A stretch of DNA of 64,000 bases from Anaeromassilibacillus sp. An200 (GCF_002160025.1 NZ_NFJU01000004.1:90140-154139); one strand, 5' to 3'. Counted from the first letter of the stretch, positions 41,770 through 50,415 are shown. The notes: a model not told the origin generated them from the sequence alone. Program-made: numbers and translations.

Positions 41770-42528
41770 TCAATAGTAGATGGACAGAGGCTTGCCCGCA
41801 ATGGTCAGGATCTCAAAGTCCACCTGATAGATCTGCGACAGGTTCTCTTTCGTCATCACCTCCTCCACAGTGCCGAACTTAGCGATTTTTCCGTCCTTAA
41901 AGGCACAGATATAATCGGAATAAAATGCCGCATAATTGATCTCGTGCAGCACTAAAATCACCGTCTTCCCCAGCTCGTCGCAGAGGCGACGGACGATTTT
42001 CATCATGTTGGTGGCGTGGTAGATATCCAAATTGTTGGTGGGCTCATCCAGCAACACATATTCGGTGTCCTGGGCGATGACCATGGCGATCATGGCCCGC
42101 TGCCGCTGGCCGCCGGAGAGTTCGTCGATGAAGCGATCCTGGAACTCCTCCAGTTCCATGTAGTGAATAGCCCGGTCGATGATCTTCTGATCCTCTGGGG
42201 TGACCCGGTTGCCTGAATAGGGGAAGCGCCCGAAGGTCACCAGCTCCCGCACAGTCAGCTTCATCTGGATGTTATTGGACTGGGTCAGGATGGCAAGGCG
42301 CTTGGAGAGCTCCTTGCTTTTCCATTTGCCAATGTCCTTGCCCTCAAAGTCTATCAGTCCGCTGTCGTGGGCGATCAGTCGGGAGATCATGCCCATGACG
42401 GTGGACTTGCCCGCGCCGTTGGGGCCGATCAGAGAAATTACCTTACCCTTGGGGATGGCGAAGCTCACGCCGTCCACCACGGTTTTCCCGTCATACTGTT
42501 TTGTCAGTTCTTGTACGCGCATGGTCAC
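41770..42528 (-). CDS. Iron-siderophore ABC transporter ATPase
   Basis: The 252-residue ATPase has Walker A (IGPNGAGKSTVMGMISR), signature ELSGGQRQRAMIAMV, Walker B (YVLLDEPTNNLD) and the H-loop (VILVLHEINYAAF). It is a YclP/CeuD-type ATPase. Its start overlaps the permease stop by 4 bases. Confidence 0.94.
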   Translation of the reverse strand: MTMRVQELTKQYDGKTVVDGVSFAIPKGKVISLIGPNGAGKSTVMGMISRLIAHDSGLIDFEGKDIGKWKSKELSKRLAILTQSNNIQMKLTVRELVTFGRFPYSGNRVTPEDQKIIDRAIHYMELEEFQDRFIDELSGGQRQRAMIAMVIAQDTEYVLLDEPTNNLDIYHATNMMKIVRRLCDELGKTVILVLHEINYAAFYSDYICAFKDGKIAKFGTVEEVMTKENLSQIYQVDFEILTIAGKPLSIYY

Positions 42529-43502
42529 ACCTTCTTTCTTGTCAGGAGGAGGTAGAGGAAGTAAAGTCCGCCGCCCACGGTGATGAACACGCTCACCGGC
42601 ACGGAGTAGGAATACACATGCTCGACGATGAGCTGCCCGCCCACCAGCACGATCATGCCGAACAGGGCCGAGCCCAGCACCAGCTGGGTGTGCCGGAAAG
42701 TTTTCAACAGCTGCCGGGACAGATTGGCGATGATAAGCCCCAAAAAGGAGATTGGACCCACCATGGCGGTGGCCACGGCGATGCAGAGGGTCACGCCCAG
42801 CAGCAGGCGGCGGATGCAGCGGTCGTAGTCCACGCCGAGGTTGATGGCCTGCTCCTTGCCCAATGTCAGCACATCCAGCAGGGCCAGTTCCCTGCGCAGA
42901 GCGAAGATGACGCCTGCCAGAAGAATCAGGGAAAAGACAATAATCTCGAAATTGATATTGCTGAAGCTTGCCACCAGGGTATTCAGCAGACTGTCGTACT
43001 CATTGGGGTCCATGACCCGGGTCAGCGTGGTCTGGATGCTGCCAAAGAAGGAGGTCAGTACTGTACCCACCAGCAACACATACAGCACATTATGCTTTGT
43101 CTTTTTGAAAATCCAGCTGTAGATTACTGTGGCGGCGATACCCATGAGCACAACATCCACTGCAAAGGACAGGTTGGCGTTGGAGGCCACCACGCTGGCA
43201 GACCCCAGGAAAAACACCACAGCTGTGTGGATGAGGGTATAGAGGGAATTCATCCCCAGCAGGCAGGGGGTCACGATGGTGTTGTTGATGATGGACTGAA
43301 ATACCAAAGAGGCACCGCCAATGGAAAAGGCGGTAATGAGCATGACAATGAGCTTGGGAGTTCGGATCCTCATGGCGTAGGCCAGCAGCTTGGGATTAGA
43401 GAAATTCACTTCAACCAGCATATAGCCCGCTGCGCAGAGCAGAACGAGGACCACTAAAATCAGAAGTTTGCGCTGGTTGGCGCGTGCTGCAGAGATGTTC
43501 AC
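42525..43502 (-). CDS. Iron-siderophore ABC permease 2 (FecCD family)
   Basis: The 325-residue protein has about nine membrane helices. It includes RIRTPKLIVMLITAFSIGGA, the cytoplasmic loop near GVDYDRCIRRLLLGVTL, and the FecCD signature GPISFLGLIIANLSRQLLK. The GTG at 43502 overlaps the stop of permease 1 (GTGA), so the longer upstream frame is permease 1 DNA in another frame. Confidence 0.9.
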   Translation of the reverse strand: MNISAARANQRKLLILVVLVLLCAAGYMLVEVNFSNPKLLAYAMRIRTPKLIVMLITAFSIGGASLVFQSIINNTIVTPCLLGMNSLYTLIHTAVVFFLGSASVVASNANLSFAVDVVLMGIAATVIYSWIFKKTKHNVLYVLLVGTVLTSFFGSIQTTLTRVMDPNEYDSLLNTLVASFSNINFEIIVFSLILLAGVIFALRRELALLDVLTLGKEQAINLGVDYDRCIRRLLLGVTLCIAVATAMVGPISFLGLIIANLSRQLLKTFRHTQLVLGSALFGMIVLVGGQLIVEHVYSYSVPVSVFITVGGGLYFLYLLLTRKKV

Positions 43503-44491
43503 TGGTCCGCACCTCCCTTCAGGTTGGGCATGGTGGAGCAGCAGCCTGTCCCGGCACCGCCCAGACGGATGGCCTTGCGGCCATGCTTGAGCCGGTAAAA
43601 CAGCAGGGCGATGAAAATGAGGCTTCCCAGGATGCCCACGATCAGCTCGATGGGCAGCTCGTAGGGGGCGATTACGATCCGGCCAATCATGTCGCACACC
43701 AGCACGAAGATGGCGCCGAACAGAGCGGTATCCACCAGCGTGCCACGGATCTTGTCTCCCTTGTACATGGCTACCACATTGGGCACGATCAGGCCGATGT
43801 AGGAGATGGAACCAACCACCACCACAATGCTGGCGGTGATCATGGCAGCGATGGTGAGCCCGGAAAAGAGAACCAGGTTGTACGGGACACCCAGGTTCTT
43901 GGAAAAATCCTTGCCCAGTCCCACAATGTTGAAATGGTTGGCGAAGAGGAAGGCCAGCACCACCAGCGGGACCGTCAGCCAGACGATCTCATACCGGCCC
44001 TTCAGCACCAGGGAAAAGTGGCCCACCAGCCAGGAGGACAGGGCCTGGGTCATCTCATATTTGTAAGCCAGATAGTTGGTAATGCCGCCGATGACATTGC
44101 CGAACATGATGCCCACCAGAGGGACCATAACCACATTCTTGAACTGGATACGCTGAATGAACCAGACGAAGATCCAGGTGCCCAGAATCGCCGTGGCAAA
44201 GGCAAAAATGGCCCGGCTCCACAGTGTGGAGGCCGGCATAAACAGCAGAGCCAGCAGGATGCCGAACTGGGCCGAGGAGATGGTGGCGCCGGTGGTTGGG
44301 GACACAAATTTGTTGCTGCACAGCTGCTGCATGATGAGTCCCGCCACACTCATACCAATGCCGGTGCATAGGATGGCCAGCAGGCGAGGCAGCCGGGAGA
44401 TCAGGAAAATCTCCAGCTGCTCAAAATTGCCTGCGAGTAGCTCACCGGGTGTCAGGTCAATCACGCCCACAAACAGTGAACAGCCGGACAA
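43499..44491 (-). CDS. Iron-siderophore ABC permease 1 (FecCD family), start uncertain
   Basis: The protein has the FecCD pattern (SRLPRLLAILCTGIGMSVAG, GLIMQQLCSNKF, and VGSISYIGLIVPNVVAMYKG). The only usual start is TTG at 44491, in the middle of the first membrane helix. The frame above it (RPYRSTIVLSVLLLILSGC) is clearly coding, and an AGGGAGAGG site sits before an ATC codon at 44539. A rare non-AUG start or an error is likely. The C-terminal tail (TGCCSTMPNL) is Cys-rich. Confidence 0.85.
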   Translation of the reverse strand: MSGCSLFVGVIDLTPGELLAGNFEQLEIFLISRLPRLLAILCTGIGMSVAGLIMQQLCSNKFVSPTTGATISSAQFGILLALLFMPASTLWSRAIFAFATAILGTWIFVWFIQRIQFKNVVMVPLVGIMFGNVIGGITNYLAYKYEMTQALSSWLVGHFSLVLKGRYEIVWLTVPLVVLAFLFANHFNIVGLGKDFSKNLGVPYNLVLFSGLTIAAMITASIVVVVGSISYIGLIVPNVVAMYKGDKIRGTLVDTALFGAIFVLVCDMIGRIVIAPYELPIELIVGILGSLIFIALLFYRLKHGRKAIRLGGAGTGCCSTMPNLKGGADQ

Positions 44492-44561
44492 TATAAGCAG
44501 CAGAACAGAAAGAACAATGGTAGATCGATACGGTCTGATAAAATCCTCTCCCTTCTTTTTG

Positions 44562-44583
44562 GCGGTTAGCGATAGCTAACCGC
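44562..44583. promoter_or_regulatory. DtxR-type operator of the siderophore operon
   Basis: GCGGTTAGC and GCTAACCGC form perfect 9-bp arms around GATA. The same palindrome recurs at 49450 and 51599 and near-copies at 51377 and 55837. It lies just upstream of the first permease, in the transcript leader or near an alternative promoter. Confidence 0.75.
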
Positions 44584-44649
44584 ATCCCATAAGCAATGCG
44601 CAGCGGCGATTGGACTTGCCATGCATCACGCACTGCGCATCGTGAGCTT

Positions 44650-44678
44650 ATTATAGCATATCGAGTTAGCTATGTACA
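44650..44678 (-). promoter_or_regulatory. Promoter of the siderophore uptake operon
   Basis: On the minus strand TGTACA and TATAAT are 17 bases apart, with an extended -10 (TGCTATAAT). The spacer holds a half operator (TAGCTAAC). Between promoter and gene the leader has a long inverted repeat, ATGCGCAG / CTGCGCAT, so it may be structured. Confidence 0.7.
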
Positions 44679-44722
44679 ACCGCGCAAAAAGCACAAGCTA
44701 CCAAACGGAAAGAATGTGTTTT

Positions 44723-46837
44723 TTATCCATTCTGCAAATTGTTGCCCCGAGTGGACTGCGTCTGAGTAGTCAGCCGGCTCATGCTCCGCAGGCTGACGCC
44801 CAAGGTGGAGAGATTGTGCAGCGTGGCAGAGGTGGCGGGCGGTAGAACACCGGCCACACCAAGGGCAATCAGGGTGCCGTTGAAGCCGATAACGAAGCGG
44901 TAGTTGGAGTGGATGCGCGCCATCAGCGCCATGGCGATCCGGCGCAGCTCTACCAGTTCCCAGAGACTGTCGGCAGCGATGGTGATGTCCGCGATCTCCC
45001 GGGCGATGGCGGCGCCGTCGCTGATGGCGATGCCCGCGTCCGCCTCGGACAAGGCCGGCGAGTCGTTGATGCCGTCGCCTACCATCAACACGGTGTGTCC
45101 CTCCCGGCGGAGCCGTGCCACATACTCCGCCTTGTCCGCCGGAAGGACTCCGGCGCGGAAGTCATCCACTCCCACCTGGGCGGCAATGGCTGCGGCGGTG
45201 CGGTAACTGTCGCCGGTGAGCATGACGGTACTGGCGATCCCCAGGGCGCGGAGGGCGGACAGGACTTCCTTCGCCTCCTCACGCAGCGGGTCGGAGATGC
45301 AGATCACAGCGGCAAGCTGTCCCCCAACCGCCAGATACAGGTGGGAATACTCCGGCGGCAGGGCATCAAAGCGTTCCTGTTCGCCCTCTGGAATGACGCA
45401 GCCCTCATCCTCAAAGATAAAGTGCGCGCTGCCGATGAGGACTCGCTCCTCATCGACGGTGCTTGCGATGCCGTGAGCCACCAGATACTCCACCTTGGAG
45501 TGGTACTCCTCGTGGCGCAGGCCCCGGCGCTTCGCCTCCTCCACCACGGCGTTGGCCATGGAATGGGGGAAGTGCTCCTCCAGGCAGGCGGCCAGCCGCA
45601 GCATTTCGGCTTCCTCTTTGCCGCCGAAGGGCACCACCTGAGCCACCCGGGGGCAGGCGTGGGTCAGGGTGCCGGTCTTGTCAAAGACGATGGTATCGGC
45701 GGCGGCCACGGCCTCCAGAAATTTGCCGCCCTTGACGGTGATATGGGCGCGTCCCGCCTCCCGCATGGCGGAGAGGACGGCCAGAGGCATGGCCAGCTTC
45801 AGCGCGCAAGAGAAGTCCACCATCAGCACCGACAGGGCTCGTGCCACATTCCGGGTGAGGGCAAAGCTGATGAGGCTCCCGGCGAAGGTATAGGGCACCA
45901 GCTTGTCCGCCAGATTGGCGGCCTTGCTCTCAGCCTCCGACTTCATCTGCTCTGACTGCTCAATCATGTGGACGATCTGGTCATAGCGGCTCTGGCCGGA
46001 GGCTTGCTTCACTTCCAGCACACATTCGCCCTCCTCTACCACGGTGCCGGCATAGACCGCGCCGCCGGGGCGCTTGGGTACCGGGATGGACTCTCCGGTG
46101 AGGGATGCCTGATTGACAGTGACCTCCCCCTCCAGCACCAGACCATCCACGGGGATGATGCCGCCGGCACGAACCACCACGGCGTCTCCCGGCTGGATTT
46201 GGGACACGGGGGCCAGCACCTCGCCCTGGGCCGTGCGCAGCCAGACCCGGTCCACATTCAGCGACATGCACCGGGCCAGATCCGCCACGGATTTCTTTCT
46301 TGTCCACTCCTCCAGCAGCTCGCCCACCTCCAGCAGGAACATGACGGTGCCGGCGGTATCAAAGTCGCCCCGGAACGCCGAGATGGAAATGGACAGGGCG
46401 TCCAGCAGCTCCACCTTGACGCGGCGGCGCAGCAGGCAGCCCAGGCCCCGCCGCACAAAGGGGACCATGTGCCAGAGTATGCGGGCAAGGCGCAGTGGAG
46501 GCGGGAGAAACAGGGTGCAGGCGGCCTTGCACACCACCTTTGCCACCAGCTTCTCCTCAAATTCCCGGTTCAGTGCCCGGCTGCTGTGGGCGGGCAGCGC
46601 GGTGGTCTGCTCCGCCTCCTGCCAGGAAAAATGCCGAATTTCGTTCAGCACGGCTTGGCGAGTCCCATCGTAGTACAGGATGACGCAGCAGGTTCGCTCA
46701 TGGACGGTGACCTGCCGGCACCAAGATTTTCCCTGAATCCATGCCTCCAGCAGATCCGCCTGAGCGAGTGTCATTTGTTTTTGCCGCAGCCGGAACCGGA
46801 TGCGCCCCCGGCTTTCGTGCAATATGGTTGCGTTCAT
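44723..46837 (-). CDS. P1B-type heavy-metal ATPase with FSCALKL transmembrane motif
   Basis: The 704-residue pump has the phosphorylation site FDKTGTLTH, TGES in the actuator domain, GDGIND and SP in the hinge. Instead of the usual CPC/SPC in the metal helix it has VMVDFSCALKLAMPLA, a motif seen in a subgroup of P1B ATPases of uncertain metal (CtpC-like). The N-terminus is an HMA-like domain without CxxC (GRIRFRLRQKQMTLAQADLL). It probably exports Fe, Mn or a similar ion. The start 46837 follows AAGGAGG. DUF6110 and a small peptide precede it. Confidence 0.9.
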   Translation of the reverse strand: MNATILHESRGRIRFRLRQKQMTLAQADLLEAWIQGKSWCRQVTVHERTCCVILYYDGTRQAVLNEIRHFSWQEAEQTTALPAHSSRALNREFEEKLVAKVVCKAACTLFLPPPLRLARILWHMVPFVRRGLGCLLRRRVKVELLDALSISISAFRGDFDTAGTVMFLLEVGELLEEWTRKKSVADLARCMSLNVDRVWLRTAQGEVLAPVSQIQPGDAVVVRAGGIIPVDGLVLEGEVTVNQASLTGESIPVPKRPGGAVYAGTVVEEGECVLEVKQASGQSRYDQIVHMIEQSEQMKSEAESKAANLADKLVPYTFAGSLISFALTRNVARALSVLMVDFSCALKLAMPLAVLSAMREAGRAHITVKGGKFLEAVAAADTIVFDKTGTLTHACPRVAQVVPFGGKEEAEMLRLAACLEEHFPHSMANAVVEEAKRRGLRHEEYHSKVEYLVAHGIASTVDEERVLIGSAHFIFEDEGCVIPEGEQERFDALPPEYSHLYLAVGGQLAAVICISDPLREEAKEVLSALRALGIASTVMLTGDSYRTAAAIAAQVGVDDFRAGVLPADKAEYVARLRREGHTVLMVGDGINDSPALSEADAGIAISDGAAIAREIADITIAADSLWELVELRRIAMALMARIHSNYRFVIGFNGTLIALGVAGVLPPATSATLHNLSTLGVSLRSMSRLTTQTQSTRGNNLQNG

Positions 46838-46889
46838 AGGTTCCTCCTTCACGAAAAGAGGGAGCCGCTGGCGGCTCCCTCTGGGTCAA

Positions 46890-47162
46890 TCAGGCTTCTT
46901 CGCTCTCCAGATTGGCAGCGGCGGCTTCCTCCGCTTCCTTCGCAGCCCGGTCCTCATTCAGCTCCTTGGCGGAGGCCAGAATGTCCGCAGCGTTCTCCTG
47001 CACCGTGGTTACGGTCCCCATAACCGAGTCCTTCATCCGCAGACCGGCGGCCGTGACATGGACATAGGCCTTTTTGGCGTCCTTGCTGGACAGCAACTTA
47101 ACGCCAAAAGAGCCAAACAACGCACCGCCCGCAAAGCAGGCCAGTTTCGTATAAACACTCAT
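46890..47162 (-). CDS. DUF6110-family protein
   Basis: The 90-residue protein starts MSVYTKLACFAGGALFGSFG, one membrane helix, and continues VKLLSSKDAKKAYVHVTAAG, then an acidic coil. DUF6110 proteins are, as I recall, encoded beside P1B ATPases of this type. It may be an accessory of the pump at the membrane. Confidence 0.75.
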   Translation of the reverse strand: MSVYTKLACFAGGALFGSFGVKLLSSKDAKKAYVHVTAAGLRMKDSVMGTVTTVQENAADILASAKELNEDRAAKEAEEAAAANLESEEA

Positions 47163-47180
47163 TGCAATACTTCCTTTCCC

Positions 47181-47261
47181 TTATTTCCGCTTGTAGCCGG
47201 TGACCATGACCATAATCATGCAGATCACAGCGCCCCAGGCCCAAAAACGATGTTGTTTCAT
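47181..47261 (-). CDS. 26-residue single-pass membrane peptide
   Basis: The frame reads MKQHRFWAWGAVICMIMVMV then TGYKRK and stops. A GTGAGAG ribosome site precedes it, and 18 bases separate it from DUF6110. One short helix with basic ends fits a membrane micropeptide. Similar peptides seem to accompany DUF6110/P-type ATPase genes. Confidence 0.65.
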   Translation of the reverse strand: MKQHRFWAWGAVICMIMVMVTGYKRK

Positions 47262-47330
47262 CGCTCTCACTCCTTTGATCACTTTGGAATGTCTGGTTAT
47301 TATAGCAGGAAATGTGGGGGCTTGTCGCTG

Positions 47331-48251
47331 TCAAAACGGACACAGAGTTGCGGTTTCCGACATTTTTCTGTACTGGCCGGGAGTCATGCCATACTCCCGC
47401 TTGAACGCTGCGTTGAACTGGCTCATACCCTCATACCCCACAGACTGCGCAATTTGCTGAATGGACATCCGGGTGGTGCAGATCAGCTCCTGTGCTCGCC
47501 GGAGGCGCTGCTGGATCAAATACGTGTGGATCGGTACGCCATAGGCGCGGCGAAAACCTTCTTTCAAGAAGGTCGGGGAAACGGAAAACTGTTTGCAGAG
47601 GAGCGCAATGGTGAGCTTATCAGACAGATGCGTCTGTATGTATGCCTTGACTTCCAAGAGACTTTGGGATACTGGGCAGCCTGAGCCGGAGAGAGATTCG
47701 TCCGATTCAGATACTTCGGTGCAGAGCAGATACAGCAGTTCCACCGACTTGAAAACACAGTAGCGTTCCTGCTCCTGCTCTGACAGACAGCGAACCGTTT
47801 CAAAAAATGACTGCGTCCAAGGTGTGCCGCACAGGGCCATGCAGCCGCTTCTTGCTGTCATCTTTTTCTTGACGATCCTGGTGTCCAGCTTCATCCCCAG
47901 AGTGGAGCAGACCGTCACAAGGCTTTCCTTTGCGGCTGTAGCGTCCACGGCAATCAAAACGCCGCTCAGGTTTCCGCTGTACCGACACGAGCGGAGAGCG
48001 GAGCTGTCGGAGAGGAGGAAGATGGCCGGAGCCTCCACCGTGTAGGAAGTACCCTGCAACGCTCGGACAGTAAGGCGGCCGGTCAGGCAGAACAGCACTT
48101 CAAACTGGAGCGGTGCGCCGCACACTGGGATAGACCGCAGAGGTTCCTGCTCCGGCTCCGGCAGGGAAAATCGGCAGATCTGCACCCCCGGCATACCGTG
48201 GCCCCAACGGCCCGTGCCGGAGCCCTGCCTCAATAAGTATTCTTTCAGCAT
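47331..48251 (-). CDS. AraC-family transcriptional regulator
   Basis: The 306-residue protein has an N-terminal sensing domain and two C-terminal helix-turn-helix motifs (LTIALLCKQFSVSPTFLKEG, then MSIQQIAQSVGYEGMSQFNA). The ending EYGMTPGQYRKM is the AraC signature. It resembles YbtA-like regulators of metal uptake. It lies upstream of, and in line with, the P-type ATPase operon and downstream of flavodoxin. Confidence 0.9.
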   Translation of the reverse strand: MLKEYLLRQGSGTGRWGHGMPGVQICRFSLPEPEQEPLRSIPVCGAPLQFEVLFCLTGRLTVRALQGTSYTVEAPAIFLLSDSSALRSCRYSGNLSGVLIAVDATAAKESLVTVCSTLGMKLDTRIVKKKMTARSGCMALCGTPWTQSFFETVRCLSEQEQERYCVFKSVELLYLLCTEVSESDESLSGSGCPVSQSLLEVKAYIQTHLSDKLTIALLCKQFSVSPTFLKEGFRRAYGVPIHTYLIQQRLRRAQELICTTRMSIQQIAQSVGYEGMSQFNAAFKREYGMTPGQYRKMSETATLCPF

Positions 48252-48317
48252 GATTTCTCACGACCTGTTTCTCTGAGTTCGAAATTGGTTTCGCCTATGC
48301 TGGCTGGGGAACCAGAG

Positions 48318-48349
48318 AGAAGGCAGGAGACAAGCGCCTCCTGCCTTCT
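48318..48349. terminator. Hairpin between flavodoxin and AraC genes
   Basis: AGAAGGCAGGAG pairs perfectly with CTCCTGCCTTCT around an 8-base loop. The minus-strand side lacks a long T run, so it may be a weak terminator; the plus-strand side has CTTTT. Confidence 0.55.
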
Positions 48350-48361
48350 GCGGTGCTTTTG

Positions 48362-48784
48362 TCAGGCCAGTGACGCGCCCAGCTCGCGGCAGGCCGCCAG
48401 AGCGTCATCGTCCGGAGCTTCGTTGCAGATCACGCTGTCACAGGCCAGATTGGCGCCGCCGTCGCTGCAGCGGGATTCCCAGCTGCGCATCCATTCGCCA
48501 TCGCCCCAGCCGTAGGAGCCGAACAGGGCGATATTCTTCCCACTCAGCCTGCCCTCACAGGCGGTGAACATGGGCTCGAACTCGCTCTCCTCCAGCTGTT
48601 CCGCCCCCATGGAGGGGCAACCAAAGGCGATGGCGGAATATTCGCTGACCTGCTCCGGGGAGAACTCCGCGGCAGTGATCACAGATACCTCGGCGCCCTT
48701 GCCCTTGGCGCCTTCGGCCACCGCCATGGCCATGGCCTCGGTGTTTCCCGTGCCGCTCCAATACACAACTGCAACTTTACTCAT
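48362..48784 (-). CDS. Flavodoxin
   Basis: The 140-residue protein starts MSKVAVVYWSGTGNTEAMAM, with the FMN phosphate loop SGTGNT, and later FGSYGWGDGEWMRSW binds the ring. Flavodoxins replace ferredoxin when iron is short. It is downstream of DUF3793 under a promoter overlapped by a DtxR-type operator, so an iron-limitation response is inferred. Confidence 0.93.
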   Translation of the reverse strand: MSKVAVVYWSGTGNTEAMAMAVAEGAKGKGAEVSVITAAEFSPEQVSEYSAIAFGCPSMGAEQLEESEFEPMFTACEGRLSGKNIALFGSYGWGDGEWMRSWESRCSDGGANLACDSVICNEAPDDDALAACRELGASLA

Positions 48785-48828
48785 AAGACTCAACGACCTT
48801 TCTTTCTGGATTTGTTATGGTAGAAACA

Positions 48829-49380
48829 TCAACCAGCTACGGTAAGCTGCTCGATGGATTTCCCTTGCTGCCACTGCCGGAAGTAGATTTTGCTGCACAT
48901 CTCGTATTTCTCAAAGATATTTCTGGCGGCCTGTTCGTCGCCGTAGACCTTCCAGCAGCCCACGCATTTGTGATTGCATGCCCGATTGCAGATGAAGCCC
49001 AGCACATCCTCCGGCGGATAGCTCAAAAACAGGCCGATCTCATGGGGGAATTCCCCCTCGCTCCGGAGCCGGTGGATGAGGTGAACCACGCAGCCATTGG
49101 GGTTTTCCGGCACATAGCCGTATTTGAGAAGCAAGGCTCTGGCCCGTTGATCGGTCAGATCGCTCTCCAATGCATTGGGCCGGTAGGCATAGATCAAAGC
49201 GCGGCCTTTGCGAACCCGGAGCGGCAGAATACGGATTCCTCTGGGAACCAGTTTCTTGTTCAGCCAGCACAAGTCTCGCGTCAGATCCTTCCGGCTGGGG
49301 CAGGCGCAGGAAAAGAGATTTCCCGTCTTGATCCCAGCCAGGGTGGGAGAGCAGTGACGAATCAGCAGATCCTCTGACAT
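48829..49380 (-). CDS. DUF3793-family protein
   Basis: The 183-residue protein has the family pattern HCSPTLAGIKTGNLFSC, RGIRILPLRVRKGRALIYAY, and HEIGLFLSYPPEDVLGFICN, with CVGCWKVYGDEQAARNIFEK near the end. DUF3793 proteins usually pair with flavodoxin in iron-responsive operons of clostridia. The many Cys are possible metal ligands. The ATG at 49380 is well spaced from GAGGG. Confidence 0.9.
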   Translation of the reverse strand: MSEDLLIRHCSPTLAGIKTGNLFSCACPSRKDLTRDLCWLNKKLVPRGIRILPLRVRKGRALIYAYRPNALESDLTDQRARALLLKYGYVPENPNGCVVHLIHRLRSEGEFPHEIGLFLSYPPEDVLGFICNRACNHKCVGCWKVYGDEQAARNIFEKYEMCSKIYFRQWQQGKSIEQLTVAG

Positions 49381-49449
49381 AGGCGTTTCCCTCACAAAAT
49401 CATGTCCATTCGAAGACTGTACGGCGAAATAAAAAACTGACAGTAAATG

Positions 49450-49469
49450 TGGTTAGCGATTGCTAACCA
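49450..49469. promoter_or_regulatory. DtxR-type operator in the DUF3793-flavodoxin leader
   Basis: TGGTTAGC and GCTAACCA form perfect 8-bp arms around GATT. It lies between the promoter at 49523 and the DUF3793 start at 49380. Confidence 0.75.
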
Positions 49470-49501
49470 ATGCGTTAAATATATAGCCGCCGCCTTTTAG
49501 T

Positions 49502-49523
49502 TTGCGGTAGCTAACTAACGCAA
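49502..49523. promoter_or_regulatory. Second DtxR-like operator at the transcription start
   Basis: The 22 bases from TTGCGGTAGC to ACGCAA match their own reverse complement at 18 of 22 positions and overlap the last base of the -10 hexamer at 49523. Binding here would block transcription start. Confidence 0.55.
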
Positions 49524-49551
49524 TTATATACAGGACAAATTCGCTTGTCAA
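49523..49551 (-). promoter_or_regulatory. Consensus sigma-A promoter of DUF3793-flavodoxin
   Basis: On the minus strand TTGACA and TATAAT are exactly 17 bases apart, the full consensus. Such a strong promoter is expected to need tight repression, in keeping with the two operators just downstream. Confidence 0.85.
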
Positions 49552-49602
49552 GAGGACGGATGGATTTTGTTGACAGAAAAAATGGCGCTTGTCGGACGCC
49601 TG

Positions 49603-49611
49603 TGTTATAAT
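49603..49611 (+). promoter_or_regulatory. Extended -10 promoter of the DtxR-family gene
   Basis: TGTTATAAT lies 30 bases before the start codon at 49642. No -35 at the right distance and no operator overlaps it, so the repressor may be made constitutively. Confidence 0.6.
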
Positions 49612-49641
49612 AAGCAAAACGCCCGTTTTTTGGAGGTTCCT

Positions 49642-50037
49642 ATGGCGATTCACGAGTCTGGCCAGATGTATCTGGAAACCATCTATATTCTTTCACAGAA
49701 CAGCACCTTCGTTCGAGCTATCGATGTGGGAGCGCAGTTGGGCTTTACCAAGCCCAGCGTCAGCAGAGCCATGTCCATTCTGAAAAAGGACGGATATGTG
49801 AATGTGGATGCTGACGGAGCAATTACCCTGACGGAGACCGGGCTTGCCATTGCTAAGACGATGTACACCCGCCATACGGTGTTGAGCCAGATGCTGATGG
49901 AGCTGGGTGTGGACGAGAAGACCGCGACCGAGGACGCCTGCCGGATCGAGCATGTGATCAGCGAAAAATCTTTTGCGGCTGTGCAGGCGCACTTGGAGCA
50001 GGTAACGAAAATGCGGGAAGATGCGCACGGGCAATGA
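49642..50037 (+). CDS. DtxR-family metal-dependent repressor, iron-type
   Basis: The 131-residue protein starts MAIHESGQMYLETIYILSQN at 49642 after TGGAGG. The winged helix includes LGFTKPSVSRAMSILKKDGY; ligands DACRIEHVIS match DtxR (Cys, Glu, His). At the position of MntR Asp8 it has Met (QMYLET), as DtxR/IdeR do; in MntR, changing that Asp to Met shifts selectivity to iron. I infer an iron-responsive repressor acting on the GGTTAGC palindromes. It lacks the SH3-like third domain. Confidence 0.88.
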   Translation: MAIHESGQMYLETIYILSQNSTFVRAIDVGAQLGFTKPSVSRAMSILKKDGYVNVDADGAITLTETGLAIAKTMYTRHTVLSQMLMELGVDEKTATEDACRIEHVISEKSFAAVQAHLEQVTKMREDAHGQ

Positions 50038-50114
50038 GCCTATGCAAATTCGGCGGACTTTGCTATCGAGCGGCAACGCGATAAGTGAATACCTGCCATT
50101 TGGCACGGAATATC

Positions 50115-50153
50115 AAATGCGGTGGAGCCTGGATATGGCCTCCACCGCATTTT
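50115..50153. terminator. Bidirectional terminator after the DtxR gene
   Basis: AATGCGGTGGAG pairs with CTCCACCGCATT around a 12-base loop, with TTT on the plus side and AAAA before it on the other strand. It separates the DtxR gene from the convergent HMA/methyltransferase transcript. Confidence 0.8.
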
Positions 50154-50234
50154 ATGTGATCTGCGCTTTTAAATCAGGAGCGACCTGCTGTGTAAGTTCA
50201 CCGCCAAGCGTACCTGCTCCATAGCTCCAAACGC

Positions 50235-50378
50235 TTACGGCAGCTCATCCTTATGTGTCTGCTGGCTTTTCAAAACCTTTCGGGCGGCTTTTTTGATATT
50301 ATGGCACACGCCAAGAATAGCGATGTAAAACAGCAGAGCCGCTAATCCATATCCAAACGACTGCGTTGCCGTGTTCAT
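50235..50378 (-). CDS. Small membrane protein after the HMA gene
   Basis: The 47-residue frame starts MNTATQSFGYGLAALLFYIA at 50378, one membrane helix, then ILGVCHNIKKAARKVLKSQQ. An AAGAGG site fits this second ATG better than the one at 50384. It is the last gene of the methyltransferase-HMA transcript. Function is unknown. Confidence 0.6.
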   Translation of the reverse strand: MNTATQSFGYGLAALLFYIAILGVCHNIKKAARKVLKSQQTHKDELP

Positions 50379-50415
50379 GTTCATGCCTCTTTTCTGGCCG
50401 CTGCTGCCAATGAAC

